From Zancudomyces culisetae (Eukaryota > Kickxellomycota > Harpellomycetes > Harpellales > Legeriomycetaceae): 19,581 bases of DNA. The notes under the pieces were generated by a model. That model saw nothing but the letters and a program-made list of their open reading frames with translations. It ran no database searches and was not told the DNA's origin. The stretch is from assembly GCA_001969505.1 (NCBI GenBank), contig LSSK01001746.1:1-19581 (forward strand). The letters are read 5' to 3'. A program made the translations under genes and the position numbers. Of this stretch, positions 1 through 8,620 are shown piece by piece. How positions within the stretch are numbered: position 1 is the first letter of the stretch; every line of letters starts with the position of its first letter.

Positions 1-510
1 CAGCTTTGTTCTTGTACTATTTCCGCTATCATAGATACAATGCATACCCGCTTTTCCTTTTGGCGAAAGTTACTTGCGCAATAAGAATAGTAAAAATTAT
101 TCATTACAAAACCTGACCACTGATCCCACCCCCTCTCTCCCCTCTCTCCCCTCTCCTCCTCCCAATAATTATAGAGGCGTGACGTTTTTTATTTGAGTGA
201 ACTCAACATGCACTAGCAGCAACTATGAAGTACCTTTTTTTGTTGTGGCCCGCACTTAATACCAGTTGCTTGTATACTACTGCATAGCCTGTTCGCTCAT
301 AATGGCGTTTCCTTAGTACTCGGTACAATTTAACGTGAACTTTTGACTGCCTTTGCTATTAATGCTCAATAATAGAAGATTTTTAGAGCATTTTTTTCTG
401 CTTAATTTTTTCAAATCAAAAGCGAATCTAATAAAGTTTCGGCAAAATAAAACCATAACTGACTAAACAAAGACCCTGTTAAGCATTATTTCGTTGAGAT
501 AATATACAGA
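1..510. other. Left spacer, probable promoter side of the neurochondrin gene
   Basis: No coding region is supported here. The stretch is AT-rich except for a pyrimidine tract near 125-163. The start codon of the next gene lies at 511 in the context TACAGAATGA. No TATA box or tRNA was recognised. The 3' end of a gene lying left of the window could reach into it, but nothing shows this. Confidence 0.4.
130..163 (+). repeat. Pyrimidine tract with CCCCTCTCT repeats
   Basis: Two perfect 9-bp units CCCCTCTCT (130-138, 139-147) and an imperfect third make an uninterrupted C/T tract about 350 bp upstream of the neurochondrin start. Such tracts are common in fungal promoters, but a role here is only inferred. 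Confidence 0.7.
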
Positions 511-2363
511 ATGAATGCGCAAACAAAAAAGATGGATAAATTCGTTCCAAATGTCGAACTGCTGAAATGTGTAAAGCTTTTAGGGAAAAAAACGACCGAC
601 GACGAAAAAATATCTGGATTAATGGTTTTGCCTTACATTCTTGGGAATAGCGAGCAGCCGGAGGAAGCAATAAAATACGCATTTGACAGAATAGAATGGA
701 GATTCGTAAAACGACTCTTAAATACAGGAATTAAAGAGCTAATGCGTGGCAGTGAGCGGGGAGAACAATATATACTCCTTTCCAACTATATGGTAGCGAC
801 CTTTGTCTGCCACGAAAAAAACGGATCTAGTAGAAAAATGTTAGATTTGCTGCCAGCACTCTGTAAAAGTGGAGCTCTTGGTAGGTACCAATTTACAGAA
901 ATATTGATCCAAAACTTGTTTGTATTACTGATGGTTAAAGACATTGACGAGCTGGACTTGGATAACACGGAATGGTTGGAGGACTATTTTAAATCAATTA
1001 ATAATATCGAAAACCTGGAAATCAAGACACAGGCTGTTGATATATCATGCGGGGTGTTGCTTCTATTGACAAAGAAGATTCAGGAAGGCATAGCTGATGA
1101 CAACATTAGCAGCTCCTACGATCTCGTTAGTATGGCGCGGACTTATGTACTACTACTAAATAATATTAGCGAATACTATTTTACTGCCGACAAAAAGAGT
1201 CAACTTGAGTTGCTTGATTCTATTGGCAAAATATTCGAGAGTTTAACCGAAGAGGTTATCGAAACTGTGTTGTCAAAAGAAGGTGCTGTAGAAGAGCTTC
1301 AAAATCCAATCAAGCGGCTTCTTGAGTCGTTCATCCCTATTCTTCAAGAAAAGAACGGTAAGTTTGGAATAGTGTTTATTTTATCGGGTTTTCTTGTTTT
1401 TTGTAACGTTTTTAGATGGATAAGCTCGGCAGATGTAAATATGATATGTAGCTTCAACAAACAATTTATCATAAAATAGACTCTGAAAGAGGAATTAGAT
1501 ATAAACTGAAATGTATCTCCATCTACTCCAATATTATTGAGTGCTGGCCAGAGTTTGTACTTGGAACGTGTGACTTGAAATCTTTTGAGATCTTGTTGAG
1601 GTTATCGGCCATAGAAATCAGTGTCAGAATAGATTCGTGCACTAAGCGGCTGAACTCTGAAAAAGACAAGCATTTGATGCCAGAGAGGGGTGATGCTGAT
1701 TACTTTGCTTTAAAAACTTCTGCCATTTTTTTAAATACTGTCTTGAGCAAGTCGGAGAGTCTTGAAACCTTGATTACTCAAGGAAGCGGGTATAGTTTTG
1801 TCACTTTAACTGAAAAAGAATGTCAACAGCTTGAAGTCAGGTTACAAAAGCTGGTTGAGATGCTACTAATTCAGGCAGCAGGTGTTACTGTAGGACTGGT
1901 GGATTTTGTGTTATTATGTTACTCAAAGAGCGACTACAGTTTAACTCGCCTACTGGGAACCAATTTAATGGAAACCGTTCCAGCTGTAATATCTCTCCTT
2001 TGCAACTTGGTTAACTTTTTTGCATCTATAGCGGAGAGTATTCAGTCACTCTCTCAACAGCCAGACTCGCTAGCTGAAAAGGATAGTAGTGAACAAATTG
2101 GCATAAAATGTTTGGACTTGCTGAGTCTGTTTGTAGATATCTACAATTTTGCGATTGAAAACCCGAGAAATGAATTGCTAATAGATATGGCCAAGAACAT
2201 ACACCAGTCTGTTGGTGGGCTTAATACATTTTTTAACATTAGCTCGGGTAAAAATGCAGGTGGGGATACAGATGCAGACGGAGGTGTTTCTAGGGTTAGA
2301 TTTGCCACTGATATAAATAGAATAAACATGCTTGATGTTAGCATTGTAGATATTTTCAACTAG
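511..2363 (+). CDS. Neurochondrin-family protein, two exons
   Basis: The model joins 511-1357 and 1480-2363 (1731 nt, 576 aa). The intron 1358-1479 has donor GTAAGT and acceptor AAAATAG, phase 1. This acceptor is the one that joins the open frames: the nearer TTTTTAG at 1415 runs into a stop. The protein looks alpha-helical and soluble, with no signal peptide. Residues 58-73 (FDRIEWRFVKRLLNTG), the preceding LLGKKTTDDEKISGLMVL and the following RGEQYILLSNYMVATF fit my memory of the N-terminal neurochondrin pattern. After the intron, SERGIRYKLKC, CWPEFVLG and LLRLSAIEISVRID fit its C-terminal half. Animal neurochondrin is a cytosolic ARM-like protein linked to neurite growth and signalling; the fungal role is not established. 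The family is absent from budding yeast as far as I know. Fairly sure of the family, not of the function. Confidence 0.8.
1358..1479 (+). other. Neurochondrin intron
   Basis: The 122-nt intron starts GTAAGT and ends ATAAAATAG. If it is retained, translation runs on through the intron and stops at a TAG (1477-1479) that is itself the acceptor, giving a 322-aa truncated product. The joined frame continues as GAC TCT GAA AGA, giving DSERGIRYK. Confidence 0.75.
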
Positions 2364-3223
2364 TGTTTTTATTGTCTAAATACATGAAGCTCCATCAAAA
2401 CAACCTGGATAACACAACTTTACTTTTTTAAGATGTGTAATAGCTATTTCAGTCTTAACCCCATTATTGAGTGAATTTTTATTTGACGTGTATGTTATTC
2501 TGGGTGGAAGAGAGGGTGTAGTATTATAGTAGTATAAACACACATTAAAAAAATGACACACATAGTGGTATATAGCAGCCAGAAACATATCCTATTATGT
2601 TTGTAGTTGTATTTGAGTGTAGTAGGTGGAAAAGAGGTAAAAGGTAGTTTTTTTTTTCTTTTTGGACTTTGGAGTCCTGGCTTAATAAAAGTTACATAGA
2701 TCCGAATGTCACAAGTTAATGAAGAAAGGGGACGGATGTGAATGAGGATGAGAATAGTGAAGGCGATAAAAGTAATGTTATCAACCCCATGCTTTTGACT
2801 ATATATTGCTATATGTCTGGGGGGGATATATAAGCTATAATAGCACACTTAATACTACCTACCCAATACAATTCCCAGTACCCTCTCCAATAACCATTAT
2901 TAGCTGTCTGTTACTACTCTATTCTGGCAGGCAATTTTAGCAAACACGCAAGCTAAATAAAAAAAAATTTTTTATGCGCGAGACTTTGTGAGAAATTGAG
3001 GCAAGCAATCCATAAAAACTAAATAAAAAGAAATTTCAAACCATCAAATCTGAAAAAAATAAACCAATAGAAAATATATATTTGATTGGACTAAAAATTT
3101 TACAGTTGAATCTACACAAAAGAGAAAAATAAAACATTAGGTGAAAAATAAAAATCGCTAATAAACTTACTCTTTTTACATTTGTGAATATAGCAATAAA
3201 GGGAAAAGATATAGTAAGAGAAA
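2364..3223. other. Spacer between neurochondrin and eS4 genes
   Basis: AT-rich non-coding DNA. Open frames here (for example a 117-codon one on the minus strand, 2495-2848) have no recognisable domain and read as chance. A possible AATAAA for the upstream gene lies at 2684-2689, but it is 320 bp from the stop. The last ~250 bp, very A-rich, should hold the eS4 promoter and leader. Confidence 0.5.
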
Positions 3224-4372
3224 ATGGTAAGTCAGAGTATGAGTGATTTTACGCGTGTTATATGCTTGGATTCGGTTTTAGATGGCGTACCGTAGTACTG
3301 CTTGGATGAGAATATCGGCGCTACCCATTTGGATGATTCAATAATTTTTGAAAACAGTTGCGAGATGTTGATATTATAGCAGGATTCAAAAATTGTGGTG
3401 TTATCATTACGGATTCGAGAAAGAAAGATTATTAATTTAGACTAAATAATAATTCTTAATGGATTTGAAAATAGGTTAGAGGTCCAAGAAAACACATGAA
3501 GCGCCTTAATGCGCCAAAGCACTGGATGTTGGATAAGCTTACCGGTACATATGCACCAAAGCCATCCCCAGGACCACACAAACAACGCGAGTGCTTGCCT
3601 CTTATTATTTTCTTGCGTAACAGACTCAAGTACGCCTTGAACGGACGTGAGGTTCAATCCATCCTCATGCAGCGTCTTGTAAAGGTTGACGGGAAAGTAC
3701 GAACTGACTCCACCTACCCAGCTGGCTTTATGGGTATGTATTGCACTAGATTTGTAGTAGATTACTATTTGAGTGAACATGCGCTCGCAGGAGATGACTT
3801 TGTAGTTTATGGTGATATTTATTAACGAATTCGGTATTTACTCTTAAATAGATGTCATCTCCATGGAAAAGACCGGAGAGAACTTCCGTTTGATCTACGA
3901 TATTAAGGGACGTTTCACCATCCACAGAATCTCAGACGAAGAGGCCAAATACAAGCTGTGCAAGGTCAAGCGCTGCCAGCTCGGAGCCAAGGGCATTCCA
4001 TATATTGTAACACACGATGCTCGCACAATCAGATACCCAGACCCAAATATTAAGGTCAACGACACCGTCAAGGTTGATATCGAGACAGGAAAGGTCATTG
4101 ATCATGTAAAGATGGAAGTTGGAAACCTTGCTACAATCACCGGAGGACACAGTATGGGTCGTGTCGGAGTTATTGTACACCGTGATCGTCACGAGGGAGG
4201 TTTCGATGTAGTTCACCTAAAGGACTCCACTGGCAACACCTTTGCCACACGTCTCTCAAACGTCTTTGTTATTGGCGAGGGTAACAAGTCAATGATCAGC
4301 TTGCCAAAGGGCAAGGGTATTAGACTTACAATCAGTGAGGAGCGTGACCGTCGCAGAGCCCAACAAGCCTAA
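3224..4372 (+). CDS. RPS4: 40S ribosomal protein eS4
   Basis: The model joins 3224-3226 (ATG only), 3475-3733 and 3852-4372 (783 nt, 260 aa; the family is usually 260-263). Introns are 3227-3474 (GTAAGT...AAAATAG) and 3734-3851 (GTATGT...AAATAG, with a TATTAAC branch-like site near 3820). The product is the cytosolic small-subunit protein eS4: N-terminal tail ([10 protein letters not shown]), S4 RNA-binding domain (about residues 42-104, [15 protein letters not shown]), central domain with [13 protein letters not shown], a KOW motif ([13 protein letters not shown]) and the C-terminal [14 protein letters not shown] and RGIRL-type tail. Residue 2 is Val where most homologues have Ala; the splice site leaves no other in-frame choice. 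Identity is certain. Pro, Lys and Gly codons look biased (CCA, AAG), as expected for high expression. Confidence 0.97.
3227..3474 (+). other. eS4 intron 1, directly after the ATG
   Basis: The 248-nt intron is the longest found here. It splits the start codon from the rest of the gene, a position also seen in other eukaryotic ribosomal protein genes. It was read for an embedded box C/D snoRNA: a GGATGA-like C box exists near 3332, but no CTGA D box occurs anywhere in the intron. Confidence 0.9.
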
Positions 4373-4445
4373 ATGGTGTTTTAGTACCTATTACCATTTT
4401 TTTACCCTATACTATATACATTTCAGACTGTTTTGTGCTAAATTT

Positions 4446-4451
4446 AATAAA
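4446..4451 (+). terminator. Candidate poly(A) signal of the eS4 gene
   Basis: AATAAA lies 74 nt after the eS4 stop codon, a normal distance for cleavage and polyadenylation. Only the hexamer supports it. Confidence 0.45.
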
Positions 4452-5059
4452 CTATGATTTAAAATCGGAACATCTCATTCTGTTCATATATTCAATATTG
4501 CTAAACGAGTACACTCTTGAATTATAGTGTAAGTAGAACAAATGGACTCATAACGTTCTCATATATTCAGCGTCTGGTTTGTATATTTGAGCAGGTGGTA
4601 TGAGTGTGGTTGGATTGGAATGATATAGTCTATTGCTATGAGCGACATCTCCAAGGTGGGCTATTTTATCTTGGAGCGCACCGTAGTCAACTGTGTGGCA
4701 TGCTTTACAATATGCAGTGCTTGTTTAACTCGGGCCACTTGTGTCATTGATGTATTTGTTTCTTTGCCTTTGCGGTTAAAACCAGTACAGCAAATGTGCA
4801 CAATTTTTGATGTACATTTTTTTTTCACACTGGATTTCCAGCTTTTGGTTTTCTTTGTTTTTACCTTGTTTTGCTTTGGTGTTTTTGGTGTTACAACTGC
4901 AAAAAAAAACTTGCGAGTTTAGGAAGAAAAAAAAAAAAAAAATACAAAGCCAAAAATAGAATCCAATTAGTTGACCCAAACATTTAAAGCGCTTCAATAC
5001 TCTGGAAAAAAAAACATCTAAAAAAGCAAACGTTCTTTGCCATTTACCTGATTGGGTTT

Positions 5060-5084
5060 CTTGAACTATTGCGAGCAGTTCAAG
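5060..5084. repeat. 8-bp perfect inverted repeat, 9-nt loop
   Basis: CTTGAACT (5060-5067) and AGTTCAAG (5077-5084) flank a 9-nt loop. It could form a hairpin or bind a dimeric factor. It lies about 600 bp before the first secreted-protein gene. GTTCAAG resembles a tRNA B box, but no A box, acceptor stem or anticodon arm goes with it. Confidence 0.6.
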
Positions 5085-5506
5085 TTTCGTAGAAAAATAA
5101 ATGATTAAAAAAATATAGGCAAGAAAGTAAAAATAAAATAAAAGGCTGAATTTCGGGATTATGTAAAGAAAGGGTTTGTGTTAGTAATATTACTATTTTT
5201 ATTACAAAATCGAAAATAAGCTTGGAAAACACCGGACTATTAGTGTTTCGACAATTGACTTTGCTCAGTTGCTTTAGAATTACTGTCACTTGCTTGAAAC
5301 AGCACAAGACTTGCTTAACAAACTCTATATTCATTTTGCCCAAACCAAAGCGTTGAAATGTTATAAAAATAGTTTTCAATTACTTAAATCGATGCTAGCT
5401 GGCTGAAATGGATAAAAATAAACCCCGTAATCAAGAGGAGTACAGGAAATTCTTTGTGCTAAATAAAGATTGACAGAGCATATATATTGTTCGTTTAGCA
5501 AAATCA

Positions 5507-5513
5507 TATAAAG
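5507..5513 (+). promoter_or_regulatory. TATA-like box of secreted-protein copy 1
   Basis: TATAAAG within CATATAAAG, 169 bp before the ATG. The second copy has CATATAAAA at a similar distance (155 bp), which is the main support in an AT-rich background. Confidence 0.35.
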
Positions 5514-5675
5514 CTACCCGATTTTACTAAACATCATTACACCTTTTTCTCGCTCTCCAAATAAAATTGGCATAAAGCATATATCATATCACATATATCT
5601 AGAGTGAATCTAATCCCTTTCCATTCATAAGAAACAACATTATATTTGACGAATAAACTAAAAAAATAAAAAAGA

Positions 5676-6173
5676 ATGCGTCTTTCAGTTGTACTCTCAA
5701 TTTTTGCCGCAATGGTGACAGCCAACGCAGCATCCGAAAAGTGTCCAACAAGGCCTGTAACCGTAGTAACGGTCACCAGTATATACTTTAGATCCCTGGA
5801 GGTCGATCCAATAACGCTATCGACAACAGCAACAACACCAACTGCTACTACTACAACACCAACTACTACAGCTACAACAACACACCCGACATCTTGCCCA
5901 AGCTTCCCAACATACGGTTCACAAGACGAGTGCGTTCTAACTAATAATGGCATATATTTCGAGAAACAAGGCTGTGAATGCGAATGTAGTTCGACCGGTA
6001 CAGTTTCATGCTCACTCAGCTTGGTTTGTGATGGAACGCCCACCGATCCTGACTCAGCTTACTCTAACTGTATCTCAAGACATCCTTTAGGGAAATGGAT
6101 ATCGTTTGGAGACACAAACTCTGAGTGTCACTGTGATAAAACCTCTGGTTGTGCATGCACTGCAGTGGAATAA
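5676..6173 (+). CDS. Secreted Cys-rich protein with Thr-rich linker (copy 1)
   Basis: A single-exon gene for a 165-aa protein of unknown function. The signal peptide is residues 1-18 (MRLSVVLSIFAAMVTANA, likely cut after ANA). The mature protein starts ASEKC, then has a Val/Thr stretch, an Ile/Leu-containing insert (residues about 35-48) absent from copy 2, and a short Thr/Ala-rich linker (about 49-71) likely to be O-glycosylated. A Cys-rich domain follows: C-x11-C-x13-C-x-C-x-C-x7-C-x5-C-x13-C-x18-C-x-C-x5-C-x-C (Cys 74, 86, 100, 102, 104, 112, 118, 132, 151, 153, 159, 161), plus Cys23. No transmembrane helix or GPI signal is seen. The core GIYFExxxCECEC resembles a pacifastin- or VWC-like module but is not a clean match. 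The gene lies head-to-tail with copy 2, 729 bp apart. Secretion is well supported; a role in protease inhibition, adhesion or host contact is speculation. Confidence 0.85.
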   Translation: MRLSVVLSIFAAMVTANAASEKCPTRPVTVVTVTSIYFRSLEVDPITLSTTATTPTATTTTPTTTATTTHPTSCPSFPTYGSQDECVLTNNGIYFEKQGCECECSSTGTVSCSLSLVCDGTPTDPDSAYSNCISRHPLGKWISFGDTNSECHCDKTSGCACTAVE

Positions 6174-6902
6174 TTGCAATCCCAGCATATTATGAACATT
6201 TTTTTTAGTGTATAATGTACTTTTCATTTCACTTGCAATATTACTTGATTTTATACTGTTTTTTTCTCTATCTGGTAACTGCTAGTGAACTGAAAAGGCT
6301 GATTTCATTTGCTCTTTGTGACTTGGTTCATTTTTTTTTTTTTGGGGGGGAGATGGTGTGAGGAACGAAAATGAACTTGTAAAAGAAAATTTTTTTTTGA
6401 ACATCATTTTCCAATCTACATCAATAAATTTGGGTTTGATTAGTGCACAGCACATACATCCAATAATTGCACCAAAAAAATAAGTGTCAAATATCAAATA
6501 AGATTAAATCGAAATCACCGTTGATTACCAAAACATCATTAGCTGCTACACGAATTGTTGGGCTTGTGGATAAAAGTTTACTATGTGTTTTATGTTTTGA
6601 TTTATAAAATGTGAAATATCCACTTAATTTTCTATAAAAAAAAAATACACGCCCGTTTGGGTTTTTTTTTGGGGGGAGAGAAAGAGAGAAAAGAATGGGA
6701 AAAGCTAGAAGTATGTAAAAAGATCTTTGACTATTAAAATAAAACCATATAAAATCCCATTTTTTCAGTAAATGCTTTTTTTAGTTATCATATCCACACC
6801 TTCGTAAATAGAGATACAATATATATTAGCGAAATATAGCTTGCTTAAACTCGACCTAAACACTAGACTATCCTCTACAAATACTTAAAGTTAGAAAATA
6901 AA
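6174..6902. other. Spacer between the two secreted-protein genes
   Basis: Non-coding and AT-rich. It contains two T-run/G-run junctions: T13 then G7 then AGA at 6331-6353, and T9 then G6 then AGAG at 6662-6680. A TATA-like box lies at 6748-6754 and the leader of copy 2 follows. No relic of another copy was found in it. Confidence 0.5.
6748..6754 (+). promoter_or_regulatory. TATA-like box of secreted-protein copy 2
   Basis: TATAAAA within CATATAAAA, 155 bp before the ATG at 6903. It parallels the copy 1 promoter. Confidence 0.4.
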
Positions 6903-7532
6903 ATGCGTTTCTCAGTAATTCTATCAATTTTGGCAGCTGCAGTAGTAGCCGATGCCGCATATGAAAAGTGCCCAGCAAGACCAACTGTCACCGTCACAGT
7001 AACAACCACTCCAACAACCACTTCAACAACCACTCCAACAACCACTTCAACAACAGCTTCAACATCCACTTCAACAACAACTTCCCCAACATCCACTTCA
7101 ACAACAACTTCCCCAACATCCACTTCAACAACTTCAACAACTTCCACCTCAACAACATCCACTTCAACAACTTCAACAACTTCCACCTCAACAACATCCA
7201 CTTCTTCAACTTCTTCAACATCCACTTCAACCTCAACTCCACCACCATCACCTTGCCAAAGCTTCCCAAAATACAGCTCACTACAACAATGCGTCACACT
7301 CAACGGCGGTATTTATTTCGAGACAGAAGCTTGTGAGTGTGAATGTTTACAAGACGGTAACGTCTCATGTATTCCAAAACTCGTCTGCAATGGTACCCCA
7401 ACAAACACAGCATCAGCTTACGCTGACTGTCAATCTAGACACCCAATGGGACAATGGATCTCAGCCGGACCCACCAACTCTGAGTGCCGCTGTGACTCCG
7501 CAATGGGATGTGCATGTACTGCATTGGCATAA
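6903..7532 (+). CDS. Secreted mucin-like Cys-rich protein (copy 2)
   Basis: A single-exon gene for 209 aa, a paralogue of the upstream gene. The signal peptide is residues 1-18 (MRFSVILSILAAAVVADA). The mature start is AYEKCPARPTVTVTVT. A Thr/Ser-rich linker of about 85 residues (28-113) follows, built from a DNA minisatellite, ending in PPPSP. The Cys-rich domain (118-209) has Cys 118, 130, 144, 146, 148, 156, 162, 176, 195, 197, 203 and 205: exactly the spacing of copy 1. Conserved blocks are GIYFE, CECEC, CNGTPT/CDGTPT, SRHPxGxWIS, TNSECxC and GCACTA. The linker is some four times longer than in copy 1 and should be heavily O-mannosylated, giving an extended stalk between Cys23 and the Cys domain. 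No membrane anchor is visible. Function unknown; cell-surface or secreted effector roles are possible. Confidence 0.87.
   Translation: MRFSVILSILAAAVVADAAYEKCPARPTVTVTVTTTPTTTSTTTPTTTSTTASTSTSTTTSPTSTSTTTSPTSTSTTSTTSTSTTSTSTTSTTSTSTTSTSSTSSTSTSTSTPPPSPCQSFPKYSSLQQCVTLNGGIYFETEACECECLQDGNVSCIPKLVCNGTPTNTASAYADCQSRHPMGQWISAGPTNSECRCDSAMGCACTALA
7062..7193 (+). repeat. Coding minisatellite (27-bp and 39-bp units)
   Basis: Two 27-bp units (7062-7088, 7089-7115) are followed by two 39-bp units (7116-7154, 7155-7193), all beginning ACATCCACTTCAACAAC, with a partial third start at 7194. Both unit lengths are multiples of three, so copy-number change keeps the frame and only lengthens or shortens the Thr/Ser stalk. 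Confidence 0.9.
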
Positions 7533-7667
7533 TATGCTTGTTAATTTTTAGACTCTTAGCTCTTATTGATCTTGTGATAGCGTAGATGTCTATTTTTATT
7601 TTTTTTTACTCTTTTCCTTTTTCATCTTTAATACAATATTAGTGACAAAGAGATTATCATTAGGACT

Positions 7668-7673
7668 AATAAA
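7668..7673 (+). terminator. Candidate poly(A) signal of copy 2
   Basis: AATAAA, 136 nt after the stop codon of the second secreted-protein gene. No stronger candidate lies nearer. Confidence 0.35.
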
Positions 7674-7726
7674 AGGAGTACTCAAAGTATATGATATCAT
7701 TGTTGAGGTTGCAGAGTGCTAGGAAA

Positions 7727-7752
7727 GGGGGGGGTGGGGTGGAGGGGGAGGG
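7727..7752 (+). other. G-quadruplex-type motif 1
   Basis: Runs of 8, 4, 5 and 3 G separated by T, TGGA and A: four runs of at least three G with loops of 1-4 nt. It sits downstream of the tandem pair on the plus strand. Confidence 0.75.
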
Positions 7753-7886
7753 ATCCTAGGGTGTGATCATATGAAAAATCATCCATGTGTTTACAAGTGA
7801 TCGTACTTGGTTGAGTTGGGTATTGAAAACCAGTTTTCAATGCTTGGATCCAATTAGTGAGATATGTAAATAATTTTGAAGTAGAA

Positions 7887-7910
7887 GGGAGGGGGTAGGG
7901 GAAAAGGGGG
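7887..7910 (+). other. G-quadruplex-type motif 2
   Basis: Runs GGG, GGGGG, GGGG and GGGGG with loops A, TA and AAAA, 135 bp after the first G-rich motif. Confidence 0.7.
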
Positions 7911-8584
7911 AAAAATAAAGTCCAAAATATTTTCATCACCCCATTTCCATTTCATCCCACCTCCTTCTCATCCTACTTTTCTCTATCTCTTCCCTTATTT
8001 CTCACCCTCCCCCTCCTAAAAAAAAAGAAAAAAGTATGTGTATATGTATAAAGTTCTCGGATCGTTTTATTAATGGGAGAAAATAAAGCAATGGAGAAAA
8101 AAATAAGTGTTTTTGTAATAAACGAAGAATAATTCCGAGAGTTTCTGGTAGTTACTATTTGCTAAAATACTAATTTATATTTTCTACATTTTTTTCAATA
8201 TTGTTTTTAGTTTCATACATTTATATATATATATACATATATTTATAAATATATAATTTTGTTTTTGTTTTTGTTTTTTCATATTCAAAACTAGCCACCA
8301 AAATCAATAGCTAATTATGAAAAAATAAAAATAAAAATAAAATCACACCACAACAACTAAAAAAAAAGTAAATAAACAAGTAAACAAGTTTTTAACAAAA
8401 CCTATAAAAATTAGTCTTGAATAAAGGATTTAAACCCAAATTTCCTGTATTTGTTTGGAATGAAACATATACCAAGTAAACGAGGTTTTATTACCTATCC
8501 TGGTATGTTTAGCTTGTATTTGTTTGAACCATTAGTATAGTTTAAACAGATAGAAAATATAATAATAAATAGTAAAATAGAAAT

Positions 8585-8619
8585 AATGGAAAATGGAAAA
8601 TAGAAAATAGAAAATGGAA
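8585..8619 (+). repeat. 7-bp tandem repeat AATRGAA, five units
   Basis: Five consecutive 7-bp units, AATGGAA or AATAGAA, directly abut the ATG of the relic copy at 8621. Confidence 0.85.
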
Positions 8620-8620
8620 A

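Larger units (their letters stand above)
4373..5675. other. Spacer between eS4 and the secreted-protein pair
   Basis: 1.3 kb of AT-rich DNA. It holds a poly(A) signal candidate at 4446-4451, a 94-codon open frame at 4638-4922 with no recognised domain (probably chance: low-complexity Phe/Val end, no clear family), an A-run at about 4926-4941, and an 8-bp inverted repeat at 5060-5084. The last 170 bp carry the promoter of the first secreted-protein gene. Confidence 0.45.
7533..8620. other. Spacer between copy 2 and its relic copy
   Basis: No gene supported. It holds a candidate AATAAA (7668-7673), two G-rich motifs (7727-7752, 7887-7910) followed by a C/T-rich stretch (about 7938-8016), an AT-alternating run near 8220-8260, several A-rich runs, and a 7-bp AATRGAA repeat at its right end. 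Confidence 0.5.

Noticed and set aside
1416-1440. Shorter neurochondrin intron ending at 1415
   Set aside because: Joining there puts GGA TAA in frame two codons later; the other frames also stop before the second exon.
2495-2848. 117-codon minus-strand open frame between the neurochondrin and eS4 genes
   Set aside because: No domain, odd composition, and it overlaps the eS4 upstream region and neurochondrin 3' side.
3227-3474. Box C/D snoRNA in eS4 intron 1
   Set aside because: A C-box-like GGATGA is present but no CTGA D box exists in the intron, and there is no terminal stem.
4638-4922. 94-codon plus-strand open frame after the eS4 gene
   Set aside because: No recognisable domain, no clear start context, and a Phe/Val-rich end that mirrors T-rich DNA. 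Chance is the simplest reading.
5041-5090. tRNA gene suggested by a GTTCAAG B-box-like element
   Set aside because: No A box, acceptor stem or anticodon arm could be placed around it.
6968-7336. Asn/Phe-rich overlapping frame and the Val/Glu-rich antisense frame at the secreted gene
   Set aside because: Both are alternative readings of the Thr/Ser minisatellite; the signal-peptide frame is the real one.
7768-7800. Another relic of the secreted family (ATATGAAAAATCATCCA resembles the relic copy's ATATGAAAAATATCCA)
   Set aside because: Only one short A-rich block matches; no ordered second block was found, unlike at 8621-8930.
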